From an uncultured Tateyamaria sp. (lineage in GTDB: Bacteria > Pseudomonadota > Alphaproteobacteria > Rhodobacterales > Rhodobacteraceae), in assembly GCF_947503465.1 (NCBI RefSeq), contig NZ_CANNDN010000001.1, positions 2,438,331-2,502,330 on the forward strand: a DNA stretch of 64,000 nucleotides, read 5' to 3'. A model generated the notes under the pieces. The model saw only the letters and a program-made list of their open reading frames with translations, did no database searches and was not told the DNA's origin. This document shows positions 37,710 through 47,425 of the stretch, in pieces. Position 1 is the stretch's first letter; each line of letters opens with the position of its first letter. The position numbers and the translations under genes are program-made.

Positions 37710-38939
37710 GCGCAAACGGGCGCGGGCGACCCCGAACCACATTGCGGCGGTTGTCATTGCGAAATAGGCAGCGACCCAGACATATTGCGTGCCAAGTGGT
37801 ACGGCCCAATCAATGAGGATGCCGGTGATAAGCGGGCCAATCGCGGACCCAAGCACCATGACGGCTGCCGCCATTGCCTTGATCGAACCAATATGTCGCG
37901 TGCCATAGAATTCGGCCCAAAACGCATTGGGCAGCGTCGAGTTTGCGCCGGTCGTCATGGCGAAGAACACCAGCCCAAGCGCAACGATTGCCAATCTGTC
38001 AGCAGCGGCAAAGCACAGGAACCCGGCAACGAGCGGTAGCTGATAAAACGGGATCAGACGTGCGGTGCCGAACCGATCCAATGCAAAACCCGATACAACC
38101 ATCGCCACAATTCCGACGCCCGTGTAAATCGGAAACAAGGCCACAAGGGACAAATGTGTCCAGCCATTGACGGCTGCGTAATGTGCCTGTTGAAAAAAGA
38201 ACGCTGTGCCAAAGGCGGACAGGCCCAACAGCGCAGGCACCATGAACCAGAACAACGGATGGCCCAGCGATTGGGTGCGGGTCCAATGTCGCCCATCCAT
38301 GCCAACACTCTGGTTTTCTGTCGCCATCGATTGTGGCGTGCGCTCTTCGTGCAGCAATCGGGCCAGAATGGGTACGCCAAGCAAGGCAATCGCAGCCGCC
38401 AATCCCCATAGAACCCGCCAGTCAAACAGCGTCATCAACGCGACGAAGATGATCGGAAGGACCGCCTCTCCAAATGAAAAGCCCAAGGTCGCGATTGACA
38501 AGGCACGGCCGCGTGTCGCCACGAACCAACGGGCCATTGCAACGATCGCGATGTGGCTGGTCATGCCCTGCCCGGTCAGTCGCAGGGCAAAGATGACAAG
38601 GGGCAACAGGACGGCATACGGGTTCAGCGCCATCAAAAGGCACGCGACGGCAAGCATCACCAGAACCACCATCCCCAAAGTGCGTGCCCGAAAGTGATCT
38701 GTCAGCCCACCGGCCCAAAGCATGACAACCGCCGAAACAGATGTGCCAAGTGCATACATCGCCCCCCAGCTGCCATGGGTCAGATCAAAGTCGGCCTGAA
38801 TCTTGGCTGCAAAGATCGAGATAAAAAAGGTCTGACCGAAAGACGACAGCAGGGTCAAAAGCGCGCCAGCCGCCAGCCAATTCCGATTGCCCAGCAGAAA
38901 GTGTCGCAAGGTGCCGGTTGTTTGACCCAAGGCCGTCAT
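37692..38939 (-). CDS. MFS transporter
   Basis: The 415-residue protein has about 12 hydrophobic segments (for example NWLAAGALLTLLSSFGQTFF, IGPLITGILIDWAVPLG) and typical MFS loops (GGLTDHFRARTLG, near residue 75). It is a secondary transporter in the inner membrane; the substrate is not evident. Its start overlaps the upstream lipoprotein-hydrolase gene by 4 bp (ATGA), suggesting shared transcription, and the 3' end overlaps the Smr gene by 18 bp. Confidence 0.85.
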   Translation of the reverse strand: MTALGQTTGTLRHFLLGNRNWLAAGALLTLLSSFGQTFFISIFAAKIQADFDLTHGSWGAMYALGTSVSAVVMLWAGGLTDHFRARTLGMVVLVMLAVACLLMALNPYAVLLPLVIFALRLTGQGMTSHIAIVAMARWFVATRGRALSIATLGFSFGEAVLPIIFVALMTLFDWRVLWGLAAAIALLGVPILARLLHEERTPQSMATENQSVGMDGRHWTRTQSLGHPLFWFMVPALLGLSAFGTAFFFQQAHYAAVNGWTHLSLVALFPIYTGVGIVAMVVSGFALDRFGTARLIPFYQLPLVAGFLCFAAADRLAIVALGLVFFAMTTGANSTLPNAFWAEFYGTRHIGSIKAMAAAVMVLGSAIGPLITGILIDWAVPLGTQYVWVAAYFAMTTAAMWFGVARARLRLTVAA

Positions 38940-40036
38940 CGGGCCTCGCCCGGGATGGATACACTGATGCTGCGCCGGGTGGGGGCCTGCACCCTGCGTG
39001 CGCCGGGAATGGTCAGGACCGTGCCCGGGCGACCCCGCAGGAACTCTCGATCCAGATCAGAGGACCGGCGCAATAACTGGATCAGTGCAGGCGAGCCTCC
39101 CGCGACAAAATGATTGCCGGACTTGCGGTCCGTAAACGCGGTCACATCCACAACCGTGATCGGCAAATCAGACACCGCATCTGCGTTTTCAATGTTGCCC
39201 AGTTGCGACCGCTCGCCGCGCAGGCGGGACGACACGCGCAGAATTGCGTCTTTTCGCGAGACCATGACCACAAACGGGTCCGGCACTGTCTGGATACGTG
39301 CAAACTGGCTGCGGAACACGTCGACATTGATGTCGGGTGACAACAGGATCACGCCATTGATGTTGCGTCCCGTCCACCCGGGTTCCGCAATTTCGAGCTG
39401 CCGCAGGGTTTCCATGACCAACGCGCTGCCCATCGAATGCGCAACAAGGATGATGTCCGGCTGGCCCGCCGACCGAATGACGCGCAACATCTCGGCCAGC
39501 CCATCGCGTGCAAACAGGGCGCTGTCGCGATCATACTCGTATCCCAGCGGATTGCCGCGGCTGGGCCAGGAATAGGCCACATGCGTGCCGGGAATTTCAA
39601 GATCATTGGCCAGCTGCGCCATTCGAAACGCCGCATTGGTGAAGCTGTTGTTGAATCCATGTACAAACAGCGTGACCTCGCGTTGATCGGCGGGTTTCGA
39701 TTGCAGATCGGCCCGTATGGCGTCGCTGAATGACTGCGCCGAGCCGTAGCGGTTTACCCCCGCCAGAACAAAATCGCGATCCGGTTTTGGCCGGTCCTGC
39801 CCGTCCGAAACGGTGCCAATCGCCCTGCCGGGAGGCAGCGATACGGTTGCCTGCAACAGGTTTAATGACGGTGATCGCCCGATACCGAATTCGTTCATGG
39901 CGTTCATGCTGCGTGTGGTGCCGATGAACACATCGCGGTTTGTGCCCACGCCAAGGGCCGCCGGCACGATCGGGGCCGCCGTCCGATCACTGCAAGCCGC
40001 GATCAGGATGACCAGACCAAAGACAAGTGCGCGCAT
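38936..40036 (-). CDS. Alpha/beta hydrolase of the DUF900 family, predicted lipoprotein
   Basis: From the ATG at 40036 the protein has 366 residues and a lipoprotein signal (RALVFGLVILIAACSDR) with lipidation expected at Cys15. The fold is an alpha/beta hydrolase: VTLFVHGFNNSFTNAAFR (oxyanion region), then ILVAHSMGSALVMETL with Ser as nucleophile in HSMG. DUF900-type esterases are typically of unknown physiological substrate. The likely location is the periplasmic face of a membrane. It is followed by the MFS gene with an ATGA overlap. Confidence 0.82.
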   Translation of the reverse strand: MRALVFGLVILIAACSDRTAAPIVPAALGVGTNRDVFIGTTRSMNAMNEFGIGRSPSLNLLQATVSLPPGRAIGTVSDGQDRPKPDRDFVLAGVNRYGSAQSFSDAIRADLQSKPADQREVTLFVHGFNNSFTNAAFRMAQLANDLEIPGTHVAYSWPSRGNPLGYEYDRDSALFARDGLAEMLRVIRSAGQPDIILVAHSMGSALVMETLRQLEIAEPGWTGRNINGVILLSPDINVDVFRSQFARIQTVPDPFVVMVSRKDAILRVSSRLRGERSQLGNIENADAVSDLPITVVDVTAFTDRKSGNHFVAGGSPALIQLLRRSSDLDREFLRGRPGTVLTIPGARRVQAPTRRSISVSIPGEAR

Positions 40037-40091
40037 TCCAATCCCCTGCCCGGCCGACACGTACTCATGTACCCGAGGGATCAGAAAACAG

Positions 40092-41396
40092 CTAGAGCAC
40101 GTACCGGCTTACATCCGTGGATCGCGCAAGTTCGCCCAAATGGGTTTCGACAAATGCCGCGTTCACAGTAATTTCGTCCCCTGCCCGTTCTGGCGCGGAA
40201 AATGAAAGTTCCTCGAACACGCGTTCCATCACCGTATACAGCCTACGGGCACCGATGTTCTCAACGCTCTTGTTCACATCTGCCGCAATCCGGGCCAGCG
40301 CACGTATGCCCTCTGCCTCGAAGGTGACAGTCACCTTTTCGGTTTTCATCAGCGCCGTGTATTGCAGGGTCAGCGCGTTATCCGTTTCCTCAAGGATACG
40401 CACGAAATCATCTTCGGTCAGATCCCGTAATTCGACACGGATGGGCAAGCGACCTTGCAGTTCTGGCAGCAGGTCCGACGGTTTGGCGGTGTGGAAGGCG
40501 CCCGACGCAATGAACAGAATGTGGTCCGTTTTGACGGGACCGTGTTTGGTGCTGACGGTTGTGCCTTCGATCAGGGGCAGCAGGTCGCGCTGCACACCCT
40601 CGCGGCTGACATCGGCACCGCGGGCATCGGACCGGGCGCAAACCTTGTCGATTTCATCAAGGAACACGATGCCGTTTTCTTGAACCGCCTCCATCGCGGT
40701 TTTTGTCACCGTCTCGTCGTCAAGAAGCTTGTCCGCCTCTTCCCCGATCAGCACGTCATAGCTTTGGGCGACCGTCAGCTTCTTGCGCACCGTGCGCCCA
40801 CCCAGCGCTTTGCCAAAGATGTCGCCCAGGTTCATCATACCCATGCCGCCCTGCTGACCCGGGATATCCATGGTCGGGAACGGGTTGCTGGTATCGGCCA
40901 CATCCAGCTCGATCAGCGTGTCATCAAGTTCACCTGACTTCAGCTTCTTTCGGAACATCTCGCGCGTGCCTTCGCGGGCATCGGTGCCTGCAATGGCTTC
41001 GATCACACGATCTTCGGCAGCTTGGCGGGCGTTGGCCTTGACCTCTTCGCGCATGTGTTCGCGGGTCTCGATAATGGCGGCGTCCACAAGATCGCGGATG
41101 ATCTGTTCTACGTCGCGCCCGACATATCCGACTTCGGTAAACTTGGTTGCTTCAACCTTCAGGAACGGTGCGCGCGCCAGCTTGGCCAGGCGGCGGCTGA
41201 TTTCCGTCTTGCCGACGCCGGTGGGTCCGATCATCAGGATGTTCTTTGGATAGACTTCGTCGCGCAGGTCATCGCCAAGTTGCTTGCGACGCCAGCGATT
41301 TCGCAGGGCAACGGCCACGGCGCGCTTGGCATCCTTTTGTCCAATAATGAATCGATCCAGTTCGGCGACGATCTCGCGGGGGGTCAGGTCAGTCAC
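40092..41396 (-). CDS. hslU: HslU (ClpY), ATPase subunit of the HslUV protease
   Basis: The 434-residue AAA+ protein starts [20 protein letters not shown], and has the Walker [10 protein letters not shown] near residue 57, the Walker [12 protein letters not shown] and the C-terminal Val-Leu tail (SRYVL) that contacts HslV. It unfolds substrates for the HslV peptidase. Unusually it does not follow hslV directly: 1.65 kb, including a DM13 gene on the other strand and an aldo/keto reductase gene, lies between them. It ends with TAG. Confidence 0.97.
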   Translation of the reverse strand: MTDLTPREIVAELDRFIIGQKDAKRAVAVALRNRWRRKQLGDDLRDEVYPKNILMIGPTGVGKTEISRRLAKLARAPFLKVEATKFTEVGYVGRDVEQIIRDLVDAAIIETREHMREEVKANARQAAEDRVIEAIAGTDAREGTREMFRKKLKSGELDDTLIELDVADTSNPFPTMDIPGQQGGMGMMNLGDIFGKALGGRTVRKKLTVAQSYDVLIGEEADKLLDDETVTKTAMEAVQENGIVFLDEIDKVCARSDARGADVSREGVQRDLLPLIEGTTVSTKHGPVKTDHILFIASGAFHTAKPSDLLPELQGRLPIRVELRDLTEDDFVRILEETDNALTLQYTALMKTEKVTVTFEAEGIRALARIAADVNKSVENIGARRLYTVMERVFEELSFSAPERAGDEITVNAAFVETHLGELARSTDVSRYVL

Positions 41397-41567
41397 ATGC
41401 AGCCCGTTTGTTACAAGTTTCCAACCTTACCTATGCAAAAACCCGCGAAACGCAACGATTTGGCCGCAAAACATCACAGGTGCATCACTTGCCTGAGAGG
41501 TCGGGTTATTTTGTCGCACCAAAGGCGTAGGTTGGCGGCGTCACATAAACCCCTCGGAGACTTCCCC

Positions 41568-41960
41568 ATGACAAACCGCCGCTCCTTCCTGATCGGATCC
41601 GCCACATTGATGGCAACCACCGCCATGCCGTCCTTCAGCTTTGCTGGCGGTCACGGTCGCATTGGCGAGTTCACCGGCAAAAGCAATCACGTCACCAAGG
41701 GTCGCGCCGAAGTGGTCACCAAGAATGGCAAAAGCCAGGTGATCCTGCTGGATGACTTCTGGTTCGATGGCGCGCCTGATCCCAAGGTTGCGCTGGGCCG
41801 CGACGGCTATGACAAGGATACGCTGATGGGCCTGCTCAAGGCGAACACTGGCAAGCAGACCTTTGACGTGCCCGCAGGGATCGACGCGGCCACATACAAC
41901 GAAGTCTGGATCTGGTGCGAAAAGTTCAACGTGCCGCTGGGCGTTGCCAAATTGAACTGA
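41568..41960 (+). CDS. Exported DM13-domain protein with a Tat-like signal
   Basis: The ATG at 41568 gives 130 residues. The signal peptide TNRRSFLIGSATLMATTAMP contains a twin-arginine-like RRSFL motif. The mature part is a single DM13 domain (SQVILLDDFWFDGAPDPKVA, ending VWIWCEKFNVPLGVAKL) with the conserved Trp-Cys, which may take part in electron transfer or cofactor binding. It lies between the divergent hslU and the convergent aldo/keto reductase, followed by a strong terminator. Function is inferred from the domain alone. Confidence 0.75.
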   Translation: MTNRRSFLIGSATLMATTAMPSFSFAGGHGRIGEFTGKSNHVTKGRAEVVTKNGKSQVILLDDFWFDGAPDPKVALGRDGYDKDTLMGLLKANTGKQTFDVPAGIDAATYNEVWIWCEKFNVPLGVAKLN

Positions 41961-41980
41961 TCCGGCACACTGGAACAAGA

Positions 41981-42013
41981 AAAGGCCGCTGGTATCGCAG
42001 CGGCCTTTTTTTG
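41981..42013 (+). terminator. Rho-independent terminator after the DM13 gene
   Basis: A perfect 11-bp stem (AAAGGCCGCTG / CAGCGGCCTTT) with a 6-base loop is followed by a T-run on the plus strand, 21 bp after the DM13 stop. The minus-strand side also has a short T-rich tail, so it can serve the convergent aldo/keto reductase, whose stop is at 42016. Confidence 0.9.
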
Positions 42014-42015
42014 TT

Positions 42016-43053
42016 TCAAGACAGGAGTTTCGTGTTTATTTCATCCGTCATCATCGTGTCGAACCAATGAGGATAGCGCCTGGCGGGTGGTGCGATGTCC
42101 GACAAGGCGGCGATCTGATCCGTCGACAGCGTCATTCCGGGCGCAGCCAGGGCTGCATCAACATGGCCCATCTTCGACGCGCCAAAAATCACGCTGTGCC
42201 CCGGGTCCTGTGACAGCACCCAAGCCAGCGCAACTGTCGCCGGATGGGCATCATGCGCCTTGGCAATACCTGCCAGCGTTTCGATCATTGTGCGGGCCGT
42301 GCCGGTGTCGATGCCCAGGAAATCGCCCCCCTCGCTCAACCGCCCGTCGCCGTCTTCCAGTTTCTCCGGGTCGTATTTGCCGGACAACAGCCCGCCCGCC
42401 AGGGGTGACCAAGCCATCAAACCGCTGCCCATTTCCGCCATCATGGGCAGAACGTCGTCTTCGATGTCGCGCGCCACAAGATTGTACAGGTACTGCCCGG
42501 CCACAAAGGGCGTCATCCGGTGGTCACGTTGGTATTGGACCGCCCGCGCCATGTGCCATGCAGGCCAGTTGGACACGCCGACGTAGCGCACCTTGCCGTG
42601 TTCGACGGCAGTTTGCAGCGCGGCAAGCGTTTCTTCCATTGGTGTTGTGAAATCGGTTTTGTGCAGAACCAGCAGGTCAATGTGATCAATGCCCATCCGG
42701 TTCAAACTGCCGTCAATCTGCCGAAGCACATGGGTCCGGTTCAGCCCGGCGTCGCCAATCTGATCGGTCTGCCGAAAGCCCAGCTTGGTGCAGATAACCG
42801 CCTCATTCCGGCGTTTTCCAAGGGCCTTGCCAAAGATGTCTTCGGATTCACCGTTGGAATATCCGTCAGCGGTGTCAAAAAAGTTCACGCCGGCATCAAG
42901 CGCATGATGAACCATTTCCGTGGCTTCATCCTGACCAACCTTGGCAACACCCGGTATCCATTCCGATCCATGGTTGAAGGTCATGGTCCCAAAACACATG
43001 CGGCTGACAATCAGACCGCTGTTGCCCAGTCGGGTATAGGTCATGTCTGTCAT
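42016..43053 (-). CDS. Aldo/keto reductase
   Basis: The 345-residue protein has the AKR tetrad: Asp in [20 protein letters not shown], Tyr of the same GYSNGESE segment, Lys in AVICTKLGF and His in LLVLHKTDF. It resembles the Gfo/YajO-like AKR group, which reduce aldehydes with NADPH. The start overlaps the hslV stop by 4 bp (ATGA), so it is co-transcribed with hslV. Substrate unknown. Confidence 0.88.
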   Translation of the reverse strand: MTDMTYTRLGNSGLIVSRMCFGTMTFNHGSEWIPGVAKVGQDEATEMVHHALDAGVNFFDTADGYSNGESEDIFGKALGKRRNEAVICTKLGFRQTDQIGDAGLNRTHVLRQIDGSLNRMGIDHIDLLVLHKTDFTTPMEETLAALQTAVEHGKVRYVGVSNWPAWHMARAVQYQRDHRMTPFVAGQYLYNLVARDIEDDVLPMMAEMGSGLMAWSPLAGGLLSGKYDPEKLEDGDGRLSEGGDFLGIDTGTARTMIETLAGIAKAHDAHPATVALAWVLSQDPGHSVIFGASKMGHVDAALAAPGMTLSTDQIAALSDIAPPARRYPHWFDTMMTDEINTKLLS

Positions 43054-43607
43054 TTGCTGATCTTCTCCACTGTCAGATTGCCGTTTGTGTAAACGCAGAT
43101 GTCTGCCGCGATCTGCATTGCACCCCGTGCGACACCTTCGGCGTCACGGTCGCTGTCCATCATCCCGCGTGCCGCAGCAAGGGCATAGTTCCCGCCGGAT
43201 CCAATGGCTGTCACATCATGTTCTGGCTCCAGGACATCGCCTGCACCGGTGATGACAAACATGTCCGTGCCATCCGACACGATCAGCATTGCCTCCAGTT
43301 TTTGCAGATACTTGTCGGTGCGCCAATCCTTGGCCAGCTCAACGCTTGCGCGGGCCAGCTGGCCCGGCGTTGCCTCCAGCTTGGTTTCAAGCCGTTCCAG
43401 CAGCGTAAAGGCATCCGCTGTCGACCCGGCAAACCCTGCAACCACGTCATACCCACCGGGACTGAGTCGTCGCACCTTGCGGGCCGTGCCCTTGATCACA
43501 GTCTGGCCAAGCGACACTTGTCCATCCCCGGCAATGACAACCTCGCCGCCTTTTTTCACGCCAATGATCGTGGTCCCGTGCCATCCAGGAAATTCCAAGT
43601 TGGGCAT
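43050..43607 (-). CDS. hslV: HslV (ClpQ), peptidase subunit of the HslUV protease
   Basis: The ATG at 43607 gives 185 residues beginning [20 protein letters not shown]. The N-terminal nucleophile Thr is in the TT of HGTTIIG and must be exposed by removal of about ten residues, a common feature of alphaproteobacterial HslV. Other motifs: [20 protein letters not shown] and [14 protein letters not shown]. With HslU it degrades misfolded proteins. The longer frame to 43685 is not supported. Terminator-like hairpin upstream at 43694. Confidence 0.95.
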   Translation of the reverse strand: MPNLEFPGWHGTTIIGVKKGGEVVIAGDGQVSLGQTVIKGTARKVRRLSPGGYDVVAGFAGSTADAFTLLERLETKLEATPGQLARASVELAKDWRTDKYLQKLEAMLIVSDGTDMFVITGAGDVLEPEHDVTAIGSGGNYALAAARGMMDSDRDAEGVARGAMQIAADICVYTNGNLTVEKISK

Positions 43608-43693
43608 GCGCCTCTCCCTTTTGCTTGTCTCTGTATATGGCTGCCCGTCCAGAGCCGAGCAAGGCCCGGTCGTCGGCCCCGGCATGCACCAAG

Positions 43694-43720
43694 AAAAAAG
43701 GCACCCGCGCCGCGGATGCC
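43694..43720 (-). terminator. Rho-independent terminator after trxA
   Basis: On the minus strand a 9-bp stem (GGCATCCGC / GCGGGTGCC, one G-T pair) is followed by a six-base T-run. It lies 28 bp after the trxA stop and separates that operon from hslV. Confidence 0.85.
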
Positions 43721-43748
43721 CTTGCAGTGTTCAAAAGCCCTTGGTTTG

Positions 43749-44069
43749 TCAGAGGCTTTCTTCGATCCAGCTTTGCAGTGTGGCCTTGGGGGCCGCACCG
43801 GCGCGGTTCGAAATCACTTCGCCATCCTTGAAGATGAACAGGGCCGGAATTCCGCGCACACCCATTTGGGCAGGTGCGTTGGGGTTCTCGTCCACGTTGA
43901 CCTTGGCGATCTTGACCTTGCCTTCCATCTCGGACGACAGCTCTTCGAGAGCAGGGCCAATCTGTTTACAGGGGCCACACCATTCGGCCCAAAAGTCCAC
44001 CACTACGGGGACGTCGGAATTTTTGACTTCTGCGTCGAATGTCGCGTCGGTGACTGCCACGGTTGCCAT
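43749..44069 (-). CDS. trxA: Thioredoxin
   Basis: The 106-residue protein has the active site WCGPCKQ in [20 protein letters not shown] and the cis-Pro loop [11 protein letters not shown]. It is a standard cytoplasmic TrxA that reduces disulfides using thioredoxin reductase. It lies 38 bp after addA as the last gene of the tsaE-to-trxA run, an arrangement common in alphaproteobacteria. Confidence 0.96.
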   Translation of the reverse strand: MATVAVTDATFDAEVKNSDVPVVVDFWAEWCGPCKQIGPALEELSSEMEGKVKIAKVNVDENPNAPAQMGVRGIPALFIFKDGEVISNRAGAAPKATLQSWIEESL

Positions 44070-44107
44070 CTGAGTTCTCCTGCCAGGCTCAAGCGTAGGG
44101 TGGCAAC

Positions 44108-47100
44108 CTAGGTACCCCCTTGGGCATCGTCAAGATATGGCGTGCGTAACAGCGCGGCCGTCACGATATCGTGCGAAAGGGGCATCAAACTGCCGGTATG
44201 GGTCCACAGAACACTCAGCCGAAGACCGTGATCCGGATAAATCTGTGCAATTGCATGCGCATAGGCACCCATCTGGCGCAGCACGCCCTCCGGCGTCTGT
44301 GCTGGATGGTCTGGAACAGCACGATTTGTTTTGAAATCCACGATGTGCACCGCGTTTGACGTCACGTGCAACCTGTCGATCGTCCCGTGGATGCGATGTT
44401 GGCCCATGGCCGCTGTGATCGGCACCTCGGCCAGAACATCATCGGCAAACAACCATGCCAGGGCGGGATCGGTTCGCACGCGGTCGGCTTGTGCCTGGGC
44501 AAGCACCTTCAGATCATCGCCCAGATTGGCGTCTGCCAACGCCTGCGCGCCAATGCCGGGCGCCTCAAGAAGCGCATGAACGACCGTGCCAAAAATCTTG
44601 GCCGTGTCTTCGTCCAGGCCGTCTCCGGGCAGCGCCTTGGCCCCACCAAGGTCCGAGGGTGACAACGTCTTTGACCCGTCCTGAGGGGACGGTGCCGGAC
44701 GCTTGAACTGATCGGGCAGCACGGGCGCATCTGCGACGCTTTCATCGGGCGGTGCGGTCGCCCCAAAATCCCAATCTCCGTGTTGCAAGCGCAACCCAGC
44801 GCCTACCGGTGTTTCAATCTGCTCGCATCCGGTGGCCTCCAACCCGGCCTGCACGCGCTGGTGCCAATCGTCTCCGGCCTGGGCCAGATCGCCTGCCGTA
44901 CCGACAATCAACCACTTTTCCGCCCGTGTTAGAGCCACATAAAGAAGCCGAAGAGATTCTTCCTGTTGCGCTGCCTTCATCTCGTCAAGACGCGCCTTGA
45001 TCCCGTTGGGCTGCTGGTTAGACGGCATTTTCCACACCGGCGTGCCGTCCAGTTCGATGATGTCGTCCCGGATTTGAAAGTCGCGTTTTCCACATTCCGG
45101 CAGGATCACAATCGGTGCTTCCAACCCTTTCGATCCGTGAACGGTCATCACCCGGATCTGGTTCGATGCGCTGTCGATCTGGCGTTTGACCTCAAGGTTG
45201 TCGGTTTCCATCCAGGTCAGAAAGCCGGTCAGGCTTGGGACTTCACTGCGCTCGTATGACAGCGCTTGCGACAACAGGGCGTTGATGCCGTCTTCGGCCT
45301 CGGATCCCAACCGGGCCAGCATCCGCTTGCGACCTGCATGCCGTGTAAGCATCCGTTCGATCAGGTCGTAGGGGCGTAGAAAGTCGACGTTGTCGCGCAA
45401 ATCACGCAGAACAGAGACCGTTTCGGGGTAGTCTTTCACTCTGACCCGCAAAGTGCGCCACAGCTCATCCTCGTCCCGGCCATGGGCCAATGTAAACAGC
45501 TGCTGTTCGGACCAGCCAAACAACGGCGACCGCAAAGCAGTGGCGAGCGACAGGCTGTCCTCGGGCGTCGCAAGGAAGGACAAGAGCGCGCCAAGGTCGC
45601 GCACGGCGGTTTCGGCTCCAACTTTCAACCGGTCCGCACCCGCGATTGGCAGGTCCAGTTCCTTGCATGCGCGAATGATGTCGGGAAAAATGCCCCCGCG
45701 CCGCTGGACAAGGATCAGGATATCGCGCGGCTGAACGGGTCGCGCGCCCTCCTTGTCCGGGATCAAGACCTGTTCATCCAGCATCTGTTTGATCTGACCG
45801 GCGACGGCCATCGCCAATGTGCGAAACTGATGTTCGGGACTGCGGCGGTCAACCGGATCAAACCAGTCGCGTTCAGTCGTTTTCTCTGGTTTTGGCACGG
45901 GGGGCCATAAATCGACACGACCGGGCAGGTCCGTATTGAACGCAATGTGCTTGCCACCAGAAAACCCGGCCCCCGCTTCGCTGGCGAAGACCTGATCCAC
46001 AAGGTCCAAGATCGCAGGTGATGACCGGAACGAATAATCGAGGCTGCGGTCCCAAAGCGTTTGCTCCGATTCCGCCAATTTAGAGCCGAATTCGGCTTGC
46101 ATCCGATCAAACTCGCGTGGGTCCGCGCCTTGGAATGAGTAGATGGATTGTTTCTTGTCCCCGACCACAAAGATCGTGCGGGTCACATCTGCGCGGGCGC
46201 CTTCGCCGCTGGAAAACTCCTCTGCCAACCGCCGGATTACGTCCCACTGCAACGGGCTGGTGTCTTGCGCCTCGTCCACCAGGATGTGGTCAATGCCTCC
46301 GTCCAGTCGGTACAGGACCCATGCCGCAACGCGATCGTCGCTTAGCAATTGCTGCGCCTTGCGGATCAGATCGTCAAAATCCAGCCAACCGCGGCGCTGC
46401 TTCGCTTCGGCATAATGCTGCGCAAAACGCCGCGCAAACCGGTGCAGGGCAACCGTGTGTTCTGCTGCCGTCAAGGCCAGCCGCGCCTGGCGCGCGTCCT
46501 CCACCCGATCAATGAGCGCATCGAGTTGCGGCAAGAGATGGCTGGCGTCTGCTTTTGTGCCCTTGGTGGGAAACTGTTTCTTTCGCGTACCTGTCTGAGT
46601 CAGAAATGCCGCCTCTGCGATCGACAGGCTATCTGTGTCCAACGCGACCATCTCTTGCAGAATCGAACCAACGGCACTGTCCCTGACGCCCTGAACGGCA
46701 AGGATCGGGATCAACTCTTGCAGCATGTCCCAATCGCCAGGCGCGAAGGTCCGCTCTGCGATTGTGGCACGGGTCAGATCACGTGGCTGACCCAGCAGTT
46801 CCAGCGCGTCACCCAGGGACAGATCGCGAAAGGCCGCACCGTCGCCCGCAATTTCCTTGGTCAGCGACAGAAAATCCTCGCCCTTGTACTGACGGGCCAG
46901 ATCAGCCAGCACATCTGCGTCCGGACCTTCGGCCATTTGATCCACAAGGTCGGCGCGCAACAGGTCGGCTGCGCGATCTTCGATCTCGGTAAACTGTGGG
47001 CTCACCCCCGCTTCGAGCGGAAAGCGACGTAAAAGAGACGCACAGAACGAGTGAATGGTCTGAATTTTCAGCCCGCCGGGTGTTTCAATCGCGATCGCAA

Positions 47101-47425
47101 ACAAGGTCCGCGCGCGCCGCAACGCCTGCGTATCCAACGGGCCTGTGACGCCCAGCTCGACCAGCTCCTTGCGAAGGCCAGCGTCGTCCAGCATCGCCCA
47201 GGCACCCAGACGCTGAAACAGACGGTTCTGCATCTCGGACGCGGCGGCCTTGGTGTAGGTCAGGCACAGGATGTGTTGTGGTTCCACATCTTCAAGCAGA
47301 AGGCGCGCAACGCGATCCGTGAGGACACGCGTCTTGCCCGATCCCGCGTTCGCCGACAGCCATGTCGATTGCATTGGCTGTGCGGCGTCTTGTTGCCGCA
47401 ATGTGGCGTCGTTTACGGTGTTCAT
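44108..47425 (-). CDS. addA: AddA, helicase-nuclease subunit of the AddAB recombination complex
   Basis: From the ATG at 47425 the protein has 1105 residues and begins [20 protein letters not shown]. The SF1 helicase has the P-loop [12 protein letters not shown] near residue 28, then [14 protein letters not shown] and [16 protein letters not shown] (DEAQ motif). The C-terminal RecB-family nuclease has the metal-binding [14 protein letters not shown] (D and K). It processes double-strand breaks for RecA. It overlaps addB by 4 bp (ATGA). The gene neighbourhood and size fit alphaproteobacterial double-strand break repair AddA. Confidence 0.95.
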   Translation of the reverse strand: MNTVNDATLRQQDAAQPMQSTWLSANAGSGKTRVLTDRVARLLLEDVEPQHILCLTYTKAAASEMQNRLFQRLGAWAMLDDAGLRKELVELGVTGPLDTQALRRARTLFAIAIETPGGLKIQTIHSFCASLLRRFPLEAGVSPQFTEIEDRAADLLRADLVDQMAEGPDADVLADLARQYKGEDFLSLTKEIAGDGAAFRDLSLGDALELLGQPRDLTRATIAERTFAPGDWDMLQELIPILAVQGVRDSAVGSILQEMVALDTDSLSIAEAAFLTQTGTRKKQFPTKGTKADASHLLPQLDALIDRVEDARQARLALTAAEHTVALHRFARRFAQHYAEAKQRRGWLDFDDLIRKAQQLLSDDRVAAWVLYRLDGGIDHILVDEAQDTSPLQWDVIRRLAEEFSSGEGARADVTRTIFVVGDKKQSIYSFQGADPREFDRMQAEFGSKLAESEQTLWDRSLDYSFRSSPAILDLVDQVFASEAGAGFSGGKHIAFNTDLPGRVDLWPPVPKPEKTTERDWFDPVDRRSPEHQFRTLAMAVAGQIKQMLDEQVLIPDKEGARPVQPRDILILVQRRGGIFPDIIRACKELDLPIAGADRLKVGAETAVRDLGALLSFLATPEDSLSLATALRSPLFGWSEQQLFTLAHGRDEDELWRTLRVRVKDYPETVSVLRDLRDNVDFLRPYDLIERMLTRHAGRKRMLARLGSEAEDGINALLSQALSYERSEVPSLTGFLTWMETDNLEVKRQIDSASNQIRVMTVHGSKGLEAPIVILPECGKRDFQIRDDIIELDGTPVWKMPSNQQPNGIKARLDEMKAAQQEESLRLLYVALTRAEKWLIVGTAGDLAQAGDDWHQRVQAGLEATGCEQIETPVGAGLRLQHGDWDFGATAPPDESVADAPVLPDQFKRPAPSPQDGSKTLSPSDLGGAKALPGDGLDEDTAKIFGTVVHALLEAPGIGAQALADANLGDDLKVLAQAQADRVRTDPALAWLFADDVLAEVPITAAMGQHRIHGTIDRLHVTSNAVHIVDFKTNRAVPDHPAQTPEGVLRQMGAYAHAIAQIYPDHGLRLSVLWTHTGSLMPLSHDIVTAALLRTPYLDDAQGGT

